Shown piece after piece: positions 45,417 to 56,125 of a DNA stretch of 64,000 nucleotides. Within the stretch, counting starts at the first letter, position 1, and every line of letters begins with the position of its first letter. Source of the DNA: Lysobacteraceae bacterium P (GTDB lineage: Bacteria; Pseudomonadota; Gammaproteobacteria; Xanthomonadales; Xanthomonadaceae). The position numbers and the translations under genes were made by a program. Under the pieces are notes generated by a model that saw nothing but the letters and a program-made list of their open reading frames with translations, searched no databases and was not told where the DNA came from. The DNA is taken from positions 62,001 through 126,000 of the forward strand of contig SCOX01000005.1 of NCBI GenBank assembly GCA_005503055.1, written 5' to 3'.

Positions 45417-46904
45417 ATGCGAGGACGAATCCTGCGATCGCCCGCCCTGTGGACCGCCGCGATGGCGGCGGTGCTCGCGCTGGCGTTGCTCGGCTCGCGC
45501 GGCATCTGGGACCCCGACGAAGGGCGCTACACCAACGTCGCGCTCAACATGCTCGACAGCGGCGACTGGCTCAATCCGCGCCGCAACGATGAAGTCGGCC
45601 ACTGGTCGAAACCGCCGCTGACGTACTGGGCGATCGCCTCCAGCATCGCGGTGTTCGGCGCCAACGCATGGGCGGCGCGACTGCCGGCCGCGCTCGCGCA
45701 TCTGCTGTGCGTGTGGCTGTGCTGGCGCATCGCGACGCGGCTGGCGCCGGGGACGCAGCTCGCCGCGTCGGTGGTGTACGCGACGATGCTCTTTCCGTTC
45801 GGCGCATCGCAGTTGATCACCACCGACTACCTGCTCACCGCGTGGACCACGCTGGCGATGTGGGCGTTCGTGGAAGCGCGCTTCGCGCCGGCACCGCATC
45901 CGCGCCGCTGGATCGCGCTGATGTGGATCGCGCTCGCGCTGGCCTTCGTCACCAAAGGGCCAGCGGGGCTGTTTCCGTTGCCCGTGGTGCTGCTGTTCGA
46001 CTTCCTCCTGCCCGGGCGGCGCGAGCACCGCGTGCTGCAATGGTCGGGCCTGGTGCTGTTCGCGCTGCTGGCCCTGCCGTGGTACGTGGCCGTGTTTCAT
46101 GGCAATCCGGGGCTGTTCGAGTACTTCGTCGGCGACGAACTGGTCAATCGGATGACGACCAACGAGTTCGGGCGCCACGCCGAGTGGTTCGGCTGGATCG
46201 AAATCTACGTGCCCAGCTTGATCGTCGGCACGCTGCCGTGGACCCCGACGCTGTGGCGCTGGGCGCGTGGACTTCCCGCGCTGCTGCGTCCGTGGTGGAA
46301 CGATCCCGCGCGACGCCAGCGCGATGCGCACTGGCTGCTGCTCGCGCTGTGGCTGCTGCTGCCGCTGCTGGTGTTCTGCTTCGCGCGCTCGCGCATGCCG
46401 CTTTACCTGCTGCCGCTGTTCGTTCCGATGGCGCTGCTCGTCGCATTGCAGTGGATACGCGAAGGGCGTCGCCTGCCGCCATGGCCGCGCCTGCTGGCAT
46501 GGGTCGTACTGCTGCTGGCGATGAAGGCGGCGGCCATCGCCTGGCCCACGCACAAGAACGCCGCCGCGTGGGCCGATGCCATCGTCGCGCGCGCCCCGGC
46601 GCCGATCCACGAGATCGTGTTCGTCGAAGACATGGCGCGTTATGGCCTGCACCTGCACCTGGGACGCGGCACGCAGATCGAGAAGATCTCGCTCGACGCC
46701 GTGCAACAGCCGCGCTTCAACCCGCCCTACGACGAACCGCTGGCCGTGGAGCTGGGCGAGCGCGAAGCCGGAGTGGTGTGGATCGCCAAGCAGGCCGACT
46801 GGCCGACGGTGCGCGCGCGCATCGAGGGATACGGCTATCGCGCGATCCTGCTGGGCACGCCCTTCGAGCGGCGCGTGATGTTCCGGGTGGAACCCGTGCG
46901 CTGA
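45417..46904 (+). CDS. GT39-family (ArnT-like) lipid-linked sugar glycosyltransferase
   Basis: A 495-residue membrane glycosyltransferase. The first periplasmic loop has WDPDEGRYTNVAL (the catalytic-type Asp-Glu) and HWSKPPLTYW, which matches the KPPL motif of ArnT/PMT enzymes. About eleven hydrophobic segments follow, and then a soluble C-terminal domain. It uses a polyprenyl-phosphate sugar; the acceptor (lipid A, glycan or protein) cannot be told from sequence. The start is the first ATG after the SnoaL-like gene. No sugar-supply genes lie next to it. Confidence 0.86.
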   Translation: MRGRILRSPALWTAAMAAVLALALLGSRGIWDPDEGRYTNVALNMLDSGDWLNPRRNDEVGHWSKPPLTYWAIASSIAVFGANAWAARLPAALAHLLCVWLCWRIATRLAPGTQLAASVVYATMLFPFGASQLITTDYLLTAWTTLAMWAFVEARFAPAPHPRRWIALMWIALALAFVTKGPAGLFPLPVVLLFDFLLPGRREHRVLQWSGLVLFALLALPWYVAVFHGNPGLFEYFVGDELVNRMTTNEFGRHAEWFGWIEIYVPSLIVGTLPWTPTLWRWARGLPALLRPWWNDPARRQRDAHWLLLALWLLLPLLVFCFARSRMPLYLLPLFVPMALLVALQWIREGRRLPPWPRLLAWVVLLLAMKAAAIAWPTHKNAAAWADAIVARAPAPIHEIVFVEDMARYGLHLHLGRGTQIEKISLDAVQQPRFNPPYDEPLAVELGEREAGVVWIAKQADWPTVRARIEGYGYRAILLGTPFERRVMFRVEPVR

Positions 46905-46908
46905 GGCG

Positions 46909-47502
46909 TCAACGCGGCGGCGCGGCGCTTCCCAACGCGAGATAGTCCAGGCCCTGGCTCAACAGCAGGCGCATCACGGACGCGCGCTCGGCCAGCGGCC
47001 GCGACTGCATCGCGTCCATCAGCCAGCCCACCGAACGACAGCGCGCATCGTGGTCGGCGCCGTTGAGCCCGGCGACGAAGCCGTCGTTGAGCAGCGCCGC
47101 ACGCACGCCGGCGGCCTTGAGCGCATGCGTCGCGAGTTTGGCATCGTAGGGCTGGCGCGGGCTCTGCGCGGCGGTGATGAAGATGTCGGTGGCCGCGTTG
47201 GCGAAACGCAGGCGGCTCTCGTCGCTGAGTTGCGAGGCGATGCGGTTGTAGCCATCGAGGCTGCGCTCGGCATCGGGGTCGAACAGCGCACACAGCGTGC
47301 GCGAGTCCTGCGGCGAACGCGCGCTCTCGTGCACGGCCTGGAACAATCCGTCGACACTGGCATCGGGAGCGCGCAGCAGCAGTTCGCGGCCGTCGGCCAT
47401 CAGGGCGCCGGGATCGAAACCCCAGTCGCCGAGGTCCTGTGCGAACGTCGGCGCGGCCGGCAATGCGAGGAGGAGCGCGAGGGTGAGCGTGATGCGTGGC
47501 AT
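46909..47502 (-). CDS. hypothetical exported protein
   Basis: A 197-residue protein with a signal peptide (LTLALLLALPAAPTFA). The mature part is mostly helical and has two widely spaced cysteines (TLCALF and DARCRS). I recognise no domain. It lies directly downstream of the biotin operon on the same strand after a gap of 71 bases, but it need not belong to it. The convergent glycosyltransferase gene ends four bases away. Confidence 0.7.
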   Translation of the reverse strand: MPRITLTLALLLALPAAPTFAQDLGDWGFDPGALMADGRELLLRAPDASVDGLFQAVHESARSPQDSRTLCALFDPDAERSLDGYNRIASQLSDESRLRFANAATDIFITAAQSPRQPYDAKLATHALKAAGVRAALLNDGFVAGLNGADHDARCRSVGWLMDAMQSRPLAERASVMRLLLSQGLDYLALGSAAPPR

Positions 47503-47573
47503 CGTCGGGTCCGCGGATCGAACAGTGCTGCGATCCTAGAGCGCGGCGCCTGAACGCTGTTTCCCCGGCGGCC

Positions 47574-48566
47574 TCAGGCCCCGCGATCTCCCGACATCTC
47601 TTCGGTCGCGCGCCGATCGCCCGCGCTCGAGCGCGCCGCGACGATGCTGAAGACCACGATGCCGACCACCACCAGCGCCGCACCACCGAGGGCCCGTCCC
47701 TGCGGCCAGGCCTCGCCCAGCCACAGCACGCCGATCAGCGTCGCGAACAGGATTTCCGCCGCCTGCATCGCTTCGGCCGCCGCCAGCGCGCTGGGATTGC
47801 TGCGCACCATGCCGGTGGCCTGGAAGAACAGCACGGTGGCGATCACGCCCGCGCCCAGGGCCACGCCGGCCGCGAACCACGCCTGCCCCAGCGGCGGCGG
47901 GCCCACGTGCGCGTACGTGATCGCGGCCACGGCCCACCACATCGGCTGGCTCGCCAGCGTCATGCCGAACACGCGTTGCGTGGCATTGAGCTCGATGCCG
48001 CTGCGCTCCAGGTGCAGCAGCAGCCCGCGATTGCCCAACGGATACGCGAACGCGGACACCGCGACCAGCATCAGTGCGATCCAGCCGTCGCGATCGAGCG
48101 AACCGCCGCCGTGTCCGAACTGCATCAGCAGCACGCCCACGACGACCAGCGCGCCGGTCGCCAACGCCGGCATCGGAATGCGCGCACGCTCGTCGCGATA
48201 GAGAAACGGCGCGCACAGCATCCCCGCGATCACCGTCAGCTGGAACGTGCCGGCGACCAGCCACGACGGACCGCTCGCGGCGGCGTAGCTCAAGCACAGG
48301 TAGAACAGCACGAAGCCGATGCCGCTCCACAGCAGCCACGGCCCCGGATGCGCGCGGATCGCACGCCATACCGGCGCCATGCCGCCTTGCCAGCGCATCA
48401 CCGGCAACAATAACGGCAGCGTGAGCAGATAGCGCAGGCATGCGGTCCACGCCCAGTACCCGCCTTCGACCGCCGCCGCGCGATTGAGCACGTAGGTGCA
48501 GGTGAAGAAGAACGCCGAGGCCAGTGCGATCGCGACCGCCGCCAGCGCCGTGCTGCGTGCGTTCAC
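47574..48566 (-). CDS. EamA/DMT family transporter coupled to bioC
   Basis: A 330-residue membrane protein of the drug/metabolite transporter superfamily with about ten helices, including AIALASAFFFTCTYVLNRA, PWLLWSGIGFVLFYLCLSYA and VALGAGVIATVLFFQATGMV. It starts with GTG at 48566 that overlaps the bioC stop (GTGA), so it is translated as part of the biotin operon. A role in moving biotin, a precursor or pimelate-like compounds is possible but unproven. The start has no other support. Confidence 0.8.
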   Translation of the reverse strand: MNARSTALAAVAIALASAFFFTCTYVLNRAAAVEGGYWAWTACLRYLLTLPLLLPVMRWQGGMAPVWRAIRAHPGPWLLWSGIGFVLFYLCLSYAAASGPSWLVAGTFQLTVIAGMLCAPFLYRDERARIPMPALATGALVVVGVLLMQFGHGGGSLDRDGWIALMLVAVSAFAYPLGNRGLLLHLERSGIELNATQRVFGMTLASQPMWWAVAAITYAHVGPPPLGQAWFAAGVALGAGVIATVLFFQATGMVRSNPSALAAAEAMQAAEILFATLIGVLWLGEAWPQGRALGGAALVVVGIVVFSIVAARSSAGDRRATEEMSGDRGA

Positions 48567-49495
48567 GTGCGCTTTCGCACGGGAATGCCGTGCGCCGGCA
48601 CGTGCACTTCGTCCACGCCGCCGACGCGGATCGGCGTTCCGGGCTGCGGTCCCCAGGCGTGGGCGTAGATCACTTCCCACGTCGCCGGCAATCGGCCGTC
48701 GCGGCGCCACGGTTCGTAGGCCTGCGCGGCGCGCGCGAAACGCGAACGCCCGGTCAGGCTGCGTCGGCGCGTGTTCATTGCGTTGGTCGCGCCGAGCGTG
48801 CGCAACTCGCGCATCAGGCCGGCCAGGTCGTCATGGCCGAGCACGAAGTCGTCGCGATCGAGCACCGGATTCTTGAAACCGGCGGCGATCAGCGCATCGC
48901 CGAACTGCGCGATCGACGCGAACGGGCTCACGTGCGGCGCGTTGTCGGCGTGCGAGAAAGCCTCGCGCAGTTCGTGCAGCGTGTCCGGGCCGAACGTGGA
49001 CACCAGCAGCAGGCCATCGGGCTTGAGCACCCGGCGGAAGCCGGCGAACACCGCCGGCAGGTCCTCGACCCATTGCAGGCACAGGTTCGAGAACAGGATG
49101 TCCACGCTGGCATCGCGCAGCGGCAGCGCGCGCGCGTCGGCGCACAGCCAGTCGGGCCTGCGCGCGACGCCCGGGAGGCGCGCCGATAGAAGCCCCGGCA
49201 ACCAGCCGCCCGTGTGGTCACGTGCTTCGCGCAGCATCGGGGAGGCGAGATCCAGGCCGACGACGTGCGCCTTCGGCCAGCGCTTCTGCATGGCGACGGC
49301 GGCGTGACCCGGGCCGCAGCCGATGTCGACGACGAGCTGCGGCGGCGCGCGGTTCAGTGCCGGATCGTCGAGGTAGTCGAGCTGCTCCATCAACCGCGAC
49401 GCCACTTCGCGCTGCAGCGCGGCGGCATCGTCGTAGTGGTGCGCGGCGCGCGAGAACGCGCGGCGGACCTGGCGGTGGTCGAACATGTCGGTCAT
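48563..49495 (-). CDS. bioC: malonyl-ACP O-methyltransferase BioC
   Basis: A 310-residue SAM-dependent methyltransferase that caps malonyl-ACP so that fatty-acid synthesis can build the pimelate moiety. It begins RQVRRAFSRAAHHYDDAAALQ, the BioC signature, and has the SAM loop VVDIGCGPGHAA and ILFSNLCLQWVEDLP. The C-terminal half has FSTFGPDTLHELR-type sequence (here VSTFGPDTLHELREAF). Starts by overlapping the bioH stop (ATGA) and ends by overlapping the transporter start. Operon place and motifs agree. Confidence 0.93.
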   Translation of the reverse strand: MTDMFDHRQVRRAFSRAAHHYDDAAALQREVASRLMEQLDYLDDPALNRAPPQLVVDIGCGPGHAAVAMQKRWPKAHVVGLDLASPMLREARDHTGGWLPGLLSARLPGVARRPDWLCADARALPLRDASVDILFSNLCLQWVEDLPAVFAGFRRVLKPDGLLLVSTFGPDTLHELREAFSHADNAPHVSPFASIAQFGDALIAAGFKNPVLDRDDFVLGHDDLAGLMRELRTLGATNAMNTRRRSLTGRSRFARAAQAYEPWRRDGRLPATWEVIYAHAWGPQPGTPIRVGGVDEVHVPAHGIPVRKRT

Positions 49496-50286
49496 GGCAG
49501 CACGCTCCGCGCGACCTGCGCCGTCGGCAGTTCGCGCACGAACGCGTCGATCTGCGCCGCCACTTCGTCGGCCGCGCCGAGGAACGGCGCGTGTCCGGCA
49601 TTGGCGATCACCACGCTGCGCGCGCCCGGCGTCATCGCTGCGGCGGCGGGCATCGCGCCTGCCGGGATGAGGCGGTCGCGGCGCCCGGAAATCCACAGGC
49701 TCGGCACGCGCAGGTGCGGCAGTTCGTCGCGCAGGTCGAGGCGATCGAGCAGCACCAAGCCTTCCTGCAGCGCGCGCGGTGCGGGCTCGCCGCGTTCGAA
49801 CGCCTGCGCCTTGAGGCTGCGCAGTTCTTCCTGCGCGTAGCTGGAGCCCAATGCTTCCAGTGCGAGGAAGCCTTCCAGCGTGCCGCGGAAGTCACGACCG
49901 AGCGCCTTGCCGAAGTCGCCGAACAGGCTCGGCTTCACGCCGTGCGGCCAGTTCGCGTCGGTCACGAAACGCGGCGAGGACGCGATCATCACCAGGCCGC
50001 GCACTTCCTCCGGGAAGTCGAGCGCGGCCCGCAGCGCGAACTGGCCGCCCAGCGACCAGCCCAGCCATACCGCGTCCGGCACGCGCGCGACGAGTTGCGC
50101 GGCGAGCGTCTCGGGGACCAGCGGCGTGGTGTCGGCGTGCGCGCGGCCATGGCCGGGCAGGTCGATCAGGTGGAGCGTGTAGCGGTCCTGCAGGCGTTCG
50201 ACCAGCGGGGCGAACAGGCCGCCGTGCATGGCCCAGCCGTGGATGAGTGCCAGCGCGGGACCGTGCCCGCGCGTTTCGATGTACAT
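49492..50286 (-). CDS. bioH: pimeloyl-ACP methyl ester esterase BioH
   Basis: A 264-residue alpha/beta hydrolase that removes the methyl group added by BioC, freeing pimeloyl-ACP. The core is LALIHGWAMHGGLFAPL, the nucleophile is in LGWSLGG, and the acid/His segments are SGRRDRLIPAG and ANAGHAPFLG. Its place between the ACT gene and bioC, its size and the short lid region support BioH over general hydrolases. Its ATG is the first in the frame after a 40-base gap. Confidence 0.92.
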   Translation of the reverse strand: MYIETRGHGPALALIHGWAMHGGLFAPLVERLQDRYTLHLIDLPGHGRAHADTTPLVPETLAAQLVARVPDAVWLGWSLGGQFALRAALDFPEEVRGLVMIASSPRFVTDANWPHGVKPSLFGDFGKALGRDFRGTLEGFLALEALGSSYAQEELRSLKAQAFERGEPAPRALQEGLVLLDRLDLRDELPHLRVPSLWISGRRDRLIPAGAMPAAAAMTPGARSVVIANAGHAPFLGAADEVAAQIDAFVRELPTAQVARSVLP

Positions 50287-50326
50287 GGGGTGCTGCCGAT
50301 GGGGGATGGAAACGGAAGCCGGTCTC

Positions 50327-50730
50327 TCAAGCGCCGCCGCCGTCCCGGGCAAGGTCGGCCAGCACCGCCAGTGCGTCGTCGCGGCGGTCGGCCGCGACCA
50401 GCAGATGATCGTGGTGGAAGCCGGCCAGCACATTGCAGGGAATGCCGTGCCGCGCCAGCGCGTTGGCGAAGGCGGCGGTCAGGCCGACCGCATCCAACGC
50501 CGAATGCACGCCCAGGGTGAGCCAGGCGGCACGGAAATCGTACGGCAGGCCGCGCGCGTCGGCGACCTCGCAGGGCATGACGTAGGTGATGCCCTCGTTT
50601 TCGCGCACCATCGCATGGGCCACGGCGGCCAGCGAGGGATCGGCGGCCGGGCGCGCGACGAAGGCGAACTCGCCCTCGCGCGCCGTCGCGGTCAGCGAGG
50701 CGAGCAGGCGCGCAAGATTGCGCTCCCCGC

Positions 50731-50734
<4 letters not shown>
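50327..50734 (-). CDS. ACT-domain protein in the biotin operon
   Basis: A 135-residue protein with a recognisable ACT-type C-terminal region: [20 protein letters not shown], then [18 protein letters not shown]. Such stand-alone ACT proteins usually bind an amino acid and have no assigned function. The start overlaps the bioF stop (ATGA), so it is coupled to bioF. Whether it modulates biotin synthesis (for example by sensing alanine, which BioF uses) is a guess. It is not a known biotin enzyme. Confidence 0.75.
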
Positions 50735-51954
<1,220 letters not shown>

Positions 51955-51972
51955 GGCTGCACCGGCAAGCCA

Positions 51973-53007
51973 TCACGCGGCGCAGGTGTGCGCCGGTTCG
52001 ACGATGTCGGCATGGACGGTCTCCCCTTGTTCGACCACGGGCATCGGACGCAAGCCCAGTCGGGCAAACAATGCCATATCGCGCTCGGCGTCGGGATTAC
52101 CGGTCGTCAGCAATTTCTCACCGTAGAAGATGGAATTTGCCCCGGCGAGGAAGCACAGGGCCTGCAGCTCGTCGCTCATCGACTCGCGTCCGGCGGACAG
52201 GCGCACCATCGAACGCGGCATCAGGACCCGCGCAACTGCGACGGTGCGCACGAATTCGAAGGGGTCGAGCTGCTCGGTCCCCGACAGCGGGGTGCCTTCC
52301 ACCTGGACCAGGCGGTTGATCGGCACCGAGTCCGGGTGCGCCGGCAGGTTCGCCAGCGTCTGCAGCAGGCCCGCGCGCTGGTCGCGGTGCTCGCCCATGC
52401 CGACGATGCCGCCGCAGCAGGTCTTCATGCCGGCGTCGCGCACGTGCGAGAGCGTGTCCAGGCGGTCTTGCATCTCGCGGGTGTGGATGACCTGGTTGTA
52501 GAACTCAGGCGCGGTGTCGAGGTTGTGGTTGTAGTAGTCCAGGCCGGCGTCCTTCAGCGCCTGCGCCTGGCCGGCCGAGAGCATGCCCAGAGTGGCGCAG
52601 GTTTCCAGGCCCAGTGCCTTCACCTCGGAGATCATCGCGGCCACCTTCGGGATGTCGCGGTCCTTCGGCGAACGCCAGGCGGCGCCCATGCAGAAGCGGC
52701 TGGCGCCGGCGGCCTTGGCCTGGCGGGCCTTCTCCAGCACCGCTTCGGTGCTCATCAGCTTGGTCGCCTCGACACCGGTGTGGTAGCGCGCGGCCTGGGG
52801 GCAGTAGCCGCAATCTTCCGGGCAACCGCCGGTCTTGATCGAGAGCAGCGTGCTGACCTGGACCTCGGCGGGGTCGAAGGTCGCGCGGTGGACGCTGGCG
52901 GCGAGGTGCAGCAGCTCCGGGAACGGCAGGTCGAACAGGGCGCGGACTTCGGCGCGCGACCAATCGTGGCGCGGCTCGACGGAGAAGGTCTGGCTGACGG
53001 CGGGCAT
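51973..53007 (-). CDS. bioB: biotin synthase BioB (radical SAM)
   Basis: A 344-residue radical-SAM enzyme that inserts sulphur into dethiobiotin. The [4Fe-4S] site is [10 protein letters not shown], with the [2Fe-2S] cysteines in [13 protein letters not shown] and the earlier [17 protein letters not shown] and [12 protein letters not shown] match the family. It is the first gene of the leftward operon; the ATG at 53007 precedes a conserved [14 protein letters not shown] opening. A perfect -35 (TTGACA) and a BirA-like operator lie 60-90 bases upstream. Confidence 0.97.
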   Translation of the reverse strand: MPAVSQTFSVEPRHDWSRAEVRALFDLPFPELLHLAASVHRATFDPAEVQVSTLLSIKTGGCPEDCGYCPQAARYHTGVEATKLMSTEAVLEKARQAKAAGASRFCMGAAWRSPKDRDIPKVAAMISEVKALGLETCATLGMLSAGQAQALKDAGLDYYNHNLDTAPEFYNQVIHTREMQDRLDTLSHVRDAGMKTCCGGIVGMGEHRDQRAGLLQTLANLPAHPDSVPINRLVQVEGTPLSGTEQLDPFEFVRTVAVARVLMPRSMVRLSAGRESMSDELQALCFLAGANSIFYGEKLLTTGNPDAERDMALFARLGLRPMPVVEQGETVHADIVEPAHTCAA

Positions 53008-53044
53008 GGGGGAAATCCGACTGTTTCGACGGGACAGGTCGGGC

Positions 53045-53073
53045 AGTCTGGAAACCATGCCGAACCCTGTCAA
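53045..53073 (-). promoter_or_regulatory. candidate promoter of the biotin operon
   Basis: On the minus strand TTGACA (53073-53068) and CAGACT (53050-53045) are 17 bases apart. The -35 is perfect and the -10 is poor. The start would fall near 53038, giving a leader of about 30 bases before bioB. The -35 overlaps the left half of the operator below. Confidence 0.45.
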
Positions 53074-53785
53074 CCAAACGACTGCGCACGGAGTTGACGG
53101 CCGCTGGGCACGGGCATGGGCCTTCGTGTTCGCGCCGTCCTGCCTGATCTGCCACGAACGTGGGCACAACGGAGGCGATATCTGCCAATCGTGCCTGGAT
53201 TCGTTGCCATCCAATCGAATTGCCTGCCAGCGCTGCGCCCTCCCGCTGGGCAGTGTCGAGACCCTGTGCGGTGATTGCCTGCGCCGTCCGCCGCCGCAGT
53301 CGGCGACCCGGGCGACGTTCGTCTACCGGACACCGCTCGACCGGCTCCTGCCGCGCGCCAAGTTCCATGGCGACCTGGCCAGCCTGCGCCTGCTGGCCAC
53401 GCTGATGGCGCGGGATCTGGCCGACGCGGATCGGCCGCAGGCGCTGCTGCCCATCCCGCTGCATCGCAACCGGCTCCGACGGCGCGGCTACGACCAGGCG
53501 CTGGAACTCACCCGGCCGCTGGCGCGAAAGCTCGGTTTGCCGCTGCGTGACGACCTGCTGCGACGCGTGCGCGCGACGTCCGCGCAGACGCGGCTCGACG
53601 CCGCTGCGCGTCGACGCAATGTGCGCGGCGCGTTCGTCGTGCGCGCCGGTGCGGCGCTGCCTGCCCATGTCGCACTGGTCGACGACGTCATGACCACCGG
53701 CGCGACCGCGCGTGCGGCGGCGAGCGCCCTGCTCCGCGCGGGTGTCGCGCGGGTCGACGTGTGGGTCTGCGCGCGCGTGCCGTGA
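53057..53785 (+). CDS. comF: ComF family protein (phosphoribosyltransferase-like)
   Basis: A 242-residue protein with two Cys-rich zinc sites near the N-terminus (CLICHERG... ICQSC and CQRC... CGDC) and a phosphoribosyltransferase-type domain with the PRPP motif [13 protein letters not shown]. ComF is a late competence protein that drives imported single-stranded DNA, though in many bacteria (as GntX/YhgH) its role is unclear. [21 protein letters not shown] is the usual ComF segment. Divergent from bioB; E. coli likewise keeps a comF homologue next to bioH. Confidence 0.88.
   Translation: MPNPVNQTTAHGVDGRWARAWAFVFAPSCLICHERGHNGGDICQSCLDSLPSNRIACQRCALPLGSVETLCGDCLRRPPPQSATRATFVYRTPLDRLLPRAKFHGDLASLRLLATLMARDLADADRPQALLPIPLHRNRLRRRGYDQALELTRPLARKLGLPLRDDLLRRVRATSAQTRLDAAARRRNVRGAFVVRAGAALPAHVALVDDVMTTGATARAAASALLRAGVARVDVWVCARVP
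53067..53100. promoter_or_regulatory. candidate BirA operator
   Basis: CTGTCAACC (53067-53075) and AGTTGACGG (53092-53100) are inverted half sites separated by 16 bases. The known BirA operator is TTGTAAACC-N16-GGTTTACAA. The spacing is exact and GTCAAC/GTTGAC are perfect complements, but both halves deviate from the enterobacterial words. It covers the -35 of bioB and lies inside the first codons of the divergent comF gene. Confidence 0.4.
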
Positions 53786-53791
53786 GGCGGT

Positions 53792-54295
53792 CTAGCGATT
53801 GACCGGCGGCGCGGGGATGTCCGCCTTCGCCCGCGCCCCGGACCCGATGATCGCCTCGGCCCGGATCTCCATCGGCGCGCCTGCGGAGAACAACGCCGTC
53901 GTCCCGACCGCGGTCCACGCGGGGTAGTGGTCCTTGAAGAACTCGCGATGCACCTTCAGCACCGGCTCGACCCGCTTGCGAAACTCTTCATGGTCGCGCG
54001 CGACGTGGAAGCTCTGCAGTTCGACCACATCGGCCATCGTCGCGCCGGCCTTTTCCAGATGCGCCTGGAGTTGCTGGAACGCCCAGCGGACCTTCGCTTC
54101 GTCGGTGTCGCCCTCGCTGGCGGGGATGCCCGAGACGATCACGCGATCGCCGATGCGCAGCACAGGGGTGTAGTGCAGCCCGTGGTACGAACCCTCCCAC
54201 CCGGCCGGGGCGAGGTGCTCGCGCTCCGGTGCGGTCTGGGCTGCGGCGCTGGCGCCGACACACAGGAGGAACAACGACAGGCACAGGCGGCGCAT
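53792..54295 (-). CDS. exported RidA-like (YjgF/UK114) protein lacking the usual arginine
   Basis: A 167-residue protein with a signal peptide (SLFLLCVGASAAAQ). The rest is a RidA fold: VIVSGIPASEGDTDEAKVRW, KAGATMADVVELQSFHVA and MEIRAEAII. In active RidA the substrate carboxylate is held by an Arg in a PARS-type motif; here the same position reads PAWTAV, with Trp instead. So the imine-deaminase reaction is probably absent. Periplasmic RidA-like proteins are known but uncommon. The ATG at 54295 begins the clear signal peptide. Confidence 0.83.
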   Translation of the reverse strand: MRRLCLSLFLLCVGASAAAQTAPEREHLAPAGWEGSYHGLHYTPVLRIGDRVIVSGIPASEGDTDEAKVRWAFQQLQAHLEKAGATMADVVELQSFHVARDHEEFRKRVEPVLKVHREFFKDHYPAWTAVGTTALFSAGAPMEIRAEAIIGSGARAKADIPAPPVNR

Positions 54296-54505
54296 GGCGG
54301 ACTCCGACGCGGACGAAGGCCGATTCCAGCACGGACCCTGCCGGTTGGCGCATGCCGTTCGGCGGGATGCCGGTTTGCCGACACGACGCGGACGATGCGG
54401 GTCGTCCATCGGCGCTTCATGCACGCGACCTTCACGCCGCGGCGACCCCGCCCCGCTCACCCTCGGCCGCGCTGAAACGCCATCGTCAACGCCACGGAGG
54501 TCGTC

Positions 54506-55057
54506 ATGAGCGCAGGACTGTTCGCAAGCCTGGGACGCAGCTGGTGGGTGCTGGTCCTGTACGGCGTGGTCGCCGTGCTGTTCGGAATCGGCGCCTTCCT
54601 CTGGCCGGGCAAGACGGCCGTGGCGATCGCCTGGGCCTTCGGCGTGATGGCGCTCGCCGAAGGCGTGCTCAGCGCGATCGCGTTGTTCACTCGGGATGTC
54701 GCGGTGTCGAAGGGCTGGCTGGCGCTGTACGCGCTGGCCTCGCTGGTATTCGGCGTGATGGCGATCGTCAATCCGGTCGCGACGGCCGGCGTGCTCCTGC
54801 TGCTGCTGGCGGCCTGGCTGATGGTGGCCGGGATCTACCGCATCGTCCTGGCGATCCGCATCCGCAAGGAAGTGACCGGCGAATGGATGATCGCGCTCAG
54901 CGGCGTGCTCGCGATCGCACTGGGCGTGCTGTTCGTGATGCGCCCCGCCGCCGGCCTGGTGACGGTGGCGCTGTGGATCGGGGTGGCGGCGTTGTTCTAC
55001 GGCGTGCTGCAGATCCTCGCCGGCTTCCGCCTGCGCCGGCTGGCGAAAGCGTTCTAG
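54506..55057 (+). CDS. HdeD/DUF308 family membrane protein
   Basis: A 183-residue protein with six predicted membrane helices in three pairs, in line with HdeD. LYGVVAVLFGIGAFLWPGKT and LYALASLVFGVMAIVNPVAT are internally repeated halves, and GVLAIALGVLFVMRPAAGLV is the third. Family members are linked to acid or general stress in E. coli, by genetic evidence. GGAGG lies six bases before the ATG. It converges with ubiA; only three bases separate the ends. Confidence 0.88.
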   Translation: MSAGLFASLGRSWWVLVLYGVVAVLFGIGAFLWPGKTAVAIAWAFGVMALAEGVLSAIALFTRDVAVSKGWLALYALASLVFGVMAIVNPVATAGVLLLLLAAWLMVAGIYRIVLAIRIRKEVTGEWMIALSGVLAIALGVLFVMRPAAGLVTVALWIGVAALFYGVLQILAGFRLRRLAKAF

Positions 55058-55060
55058 GCG

Positions 55061-55963
55061 TTACGTCGCGCGCAGGGCGAAATCGGCGGCGATGCCGGCG
55101 AAGACCACCAGCCCGACCCAATGGTTGTGCAGGAACGCGCGGAAACACGCCGCGCGTTCCCGCTTGCGTGCGATGACGAACTCGTACGCCACCAGCATCG
55201 CGGCCACGGCCACGCCCAGCCAGTAATACCCGCCCATCGCCGCGCGCTGGCCGACCAGCACCAACGCCAGGAAAAACAGCGCGTACAGCACGCCCTGCGC
55301 GACCAGGTCCATGTCGCCGAAGAGGATCGCGGTGGACTTGCTGCCCATGCGCAGGTCGTCCTCGCGATCGACCATCGCGTACCAGGTGTCGTAGGCGGTG
55401 GACCACACGATGTTCGCCGCGTACAGCAGCCACGCCACGGCGGGCACCTCGCCCTGCACGGCGGCGAATGCCATCGGGATGCCCCAGCCGAACGCCAAGC
55501 CCAGGTACACCTGCGGCAGGTGCGTGTAGCGCTTGAGGTAGGGATAGCTGGCCGCCAGCGCCACGCCGACGAAGCTCATCAGGATGGTCAGCCGGTTGAG
55601 CGTGAGCACCAGCGCGAAAGCCGCCAGCATCAGCACAGCGAACAACACCAGCGCCTCGCGTCCACGCACCGCGCCGGTGGCCAGCGGGCGGCCCTTGGTG
55701 CGTTCCACGTGGGGATCGAGCCAGCGGTCGGCGTAGTCGTTGATCACGCAGCCGGCCGAACGCGTCAACCACACGCCGGCGCTGAAAACGAACAGGGTCC
55801 ACAAAGGCGGCACACCGCCTGCCGCCAGCCACAGGCCCCACCAGGTGGGCCACAGCAGCAGCAGCCAGCCGATGGGCCGATCGCCGCGCACCAGCTGCCA
55901 GTACAGCGCCAGTCGCGATTTCCACGGCGAGGCCGCGGGGGTCTGGAAACGTTCGTAGCTCAT
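55061..55963 (-). CDS. ubiA: 4-hydroxybenzoate octaprenyltransferase UbiA
   Basis: A 300-residue membrane prenyltransferase that attaches the octaprenyl chain to 4-hydroxybenzoate in ubiquinone synthesis. The first Asp-rich motif is [19 protein letters not shown], the second [36 protein letters not shown] at the N-terminus is the family signature. Nine helices are predictable. The conserved start MSYERFQ at 55963 is followed by normal length. Confidence 0.95.
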   Translation of the reverse strand: MSYERFQTPAASPWKSRLALYWQLVRGDRPIGWLLLLWPTWWGLWLAAGGVPPLWTLFVFSAGVWLTRSAGCVINDYADRWLDPHVERTKGRPLATGAVRGREALVLFAVLMLAAFALVLTLNRLTILMSFVGVALAASYPYLKRYTHLPQVYLGLAFGWGIPMAFAAVQGEVPAVAWLLYAANIVWSTAYDTWYAMVDREDDLRMGSKSTAILFGDMDLVAQGVLYALFFLALVLVGQRAAMGGYYWLGVAVAAMLVAYEFVIARKRERAACFRAFLHNHWVGLVVFAGIAADFALRAT

Positions 55964-56125
55964 TTCATGCAAAGGACGGAGGGTCGATCGGCGCCAGCGC
56001 CGTGTTGGAACGGAAGCGGCCCGGCAATCGCGGCAGCACGCCACCGCGCTTTGCCGCTAGAATGCCAGCCCCGCGCGAAGCGACGTGATCGTCCGATCAG
56101 GCCGCATCGCCGGGATCTCAGCCAG

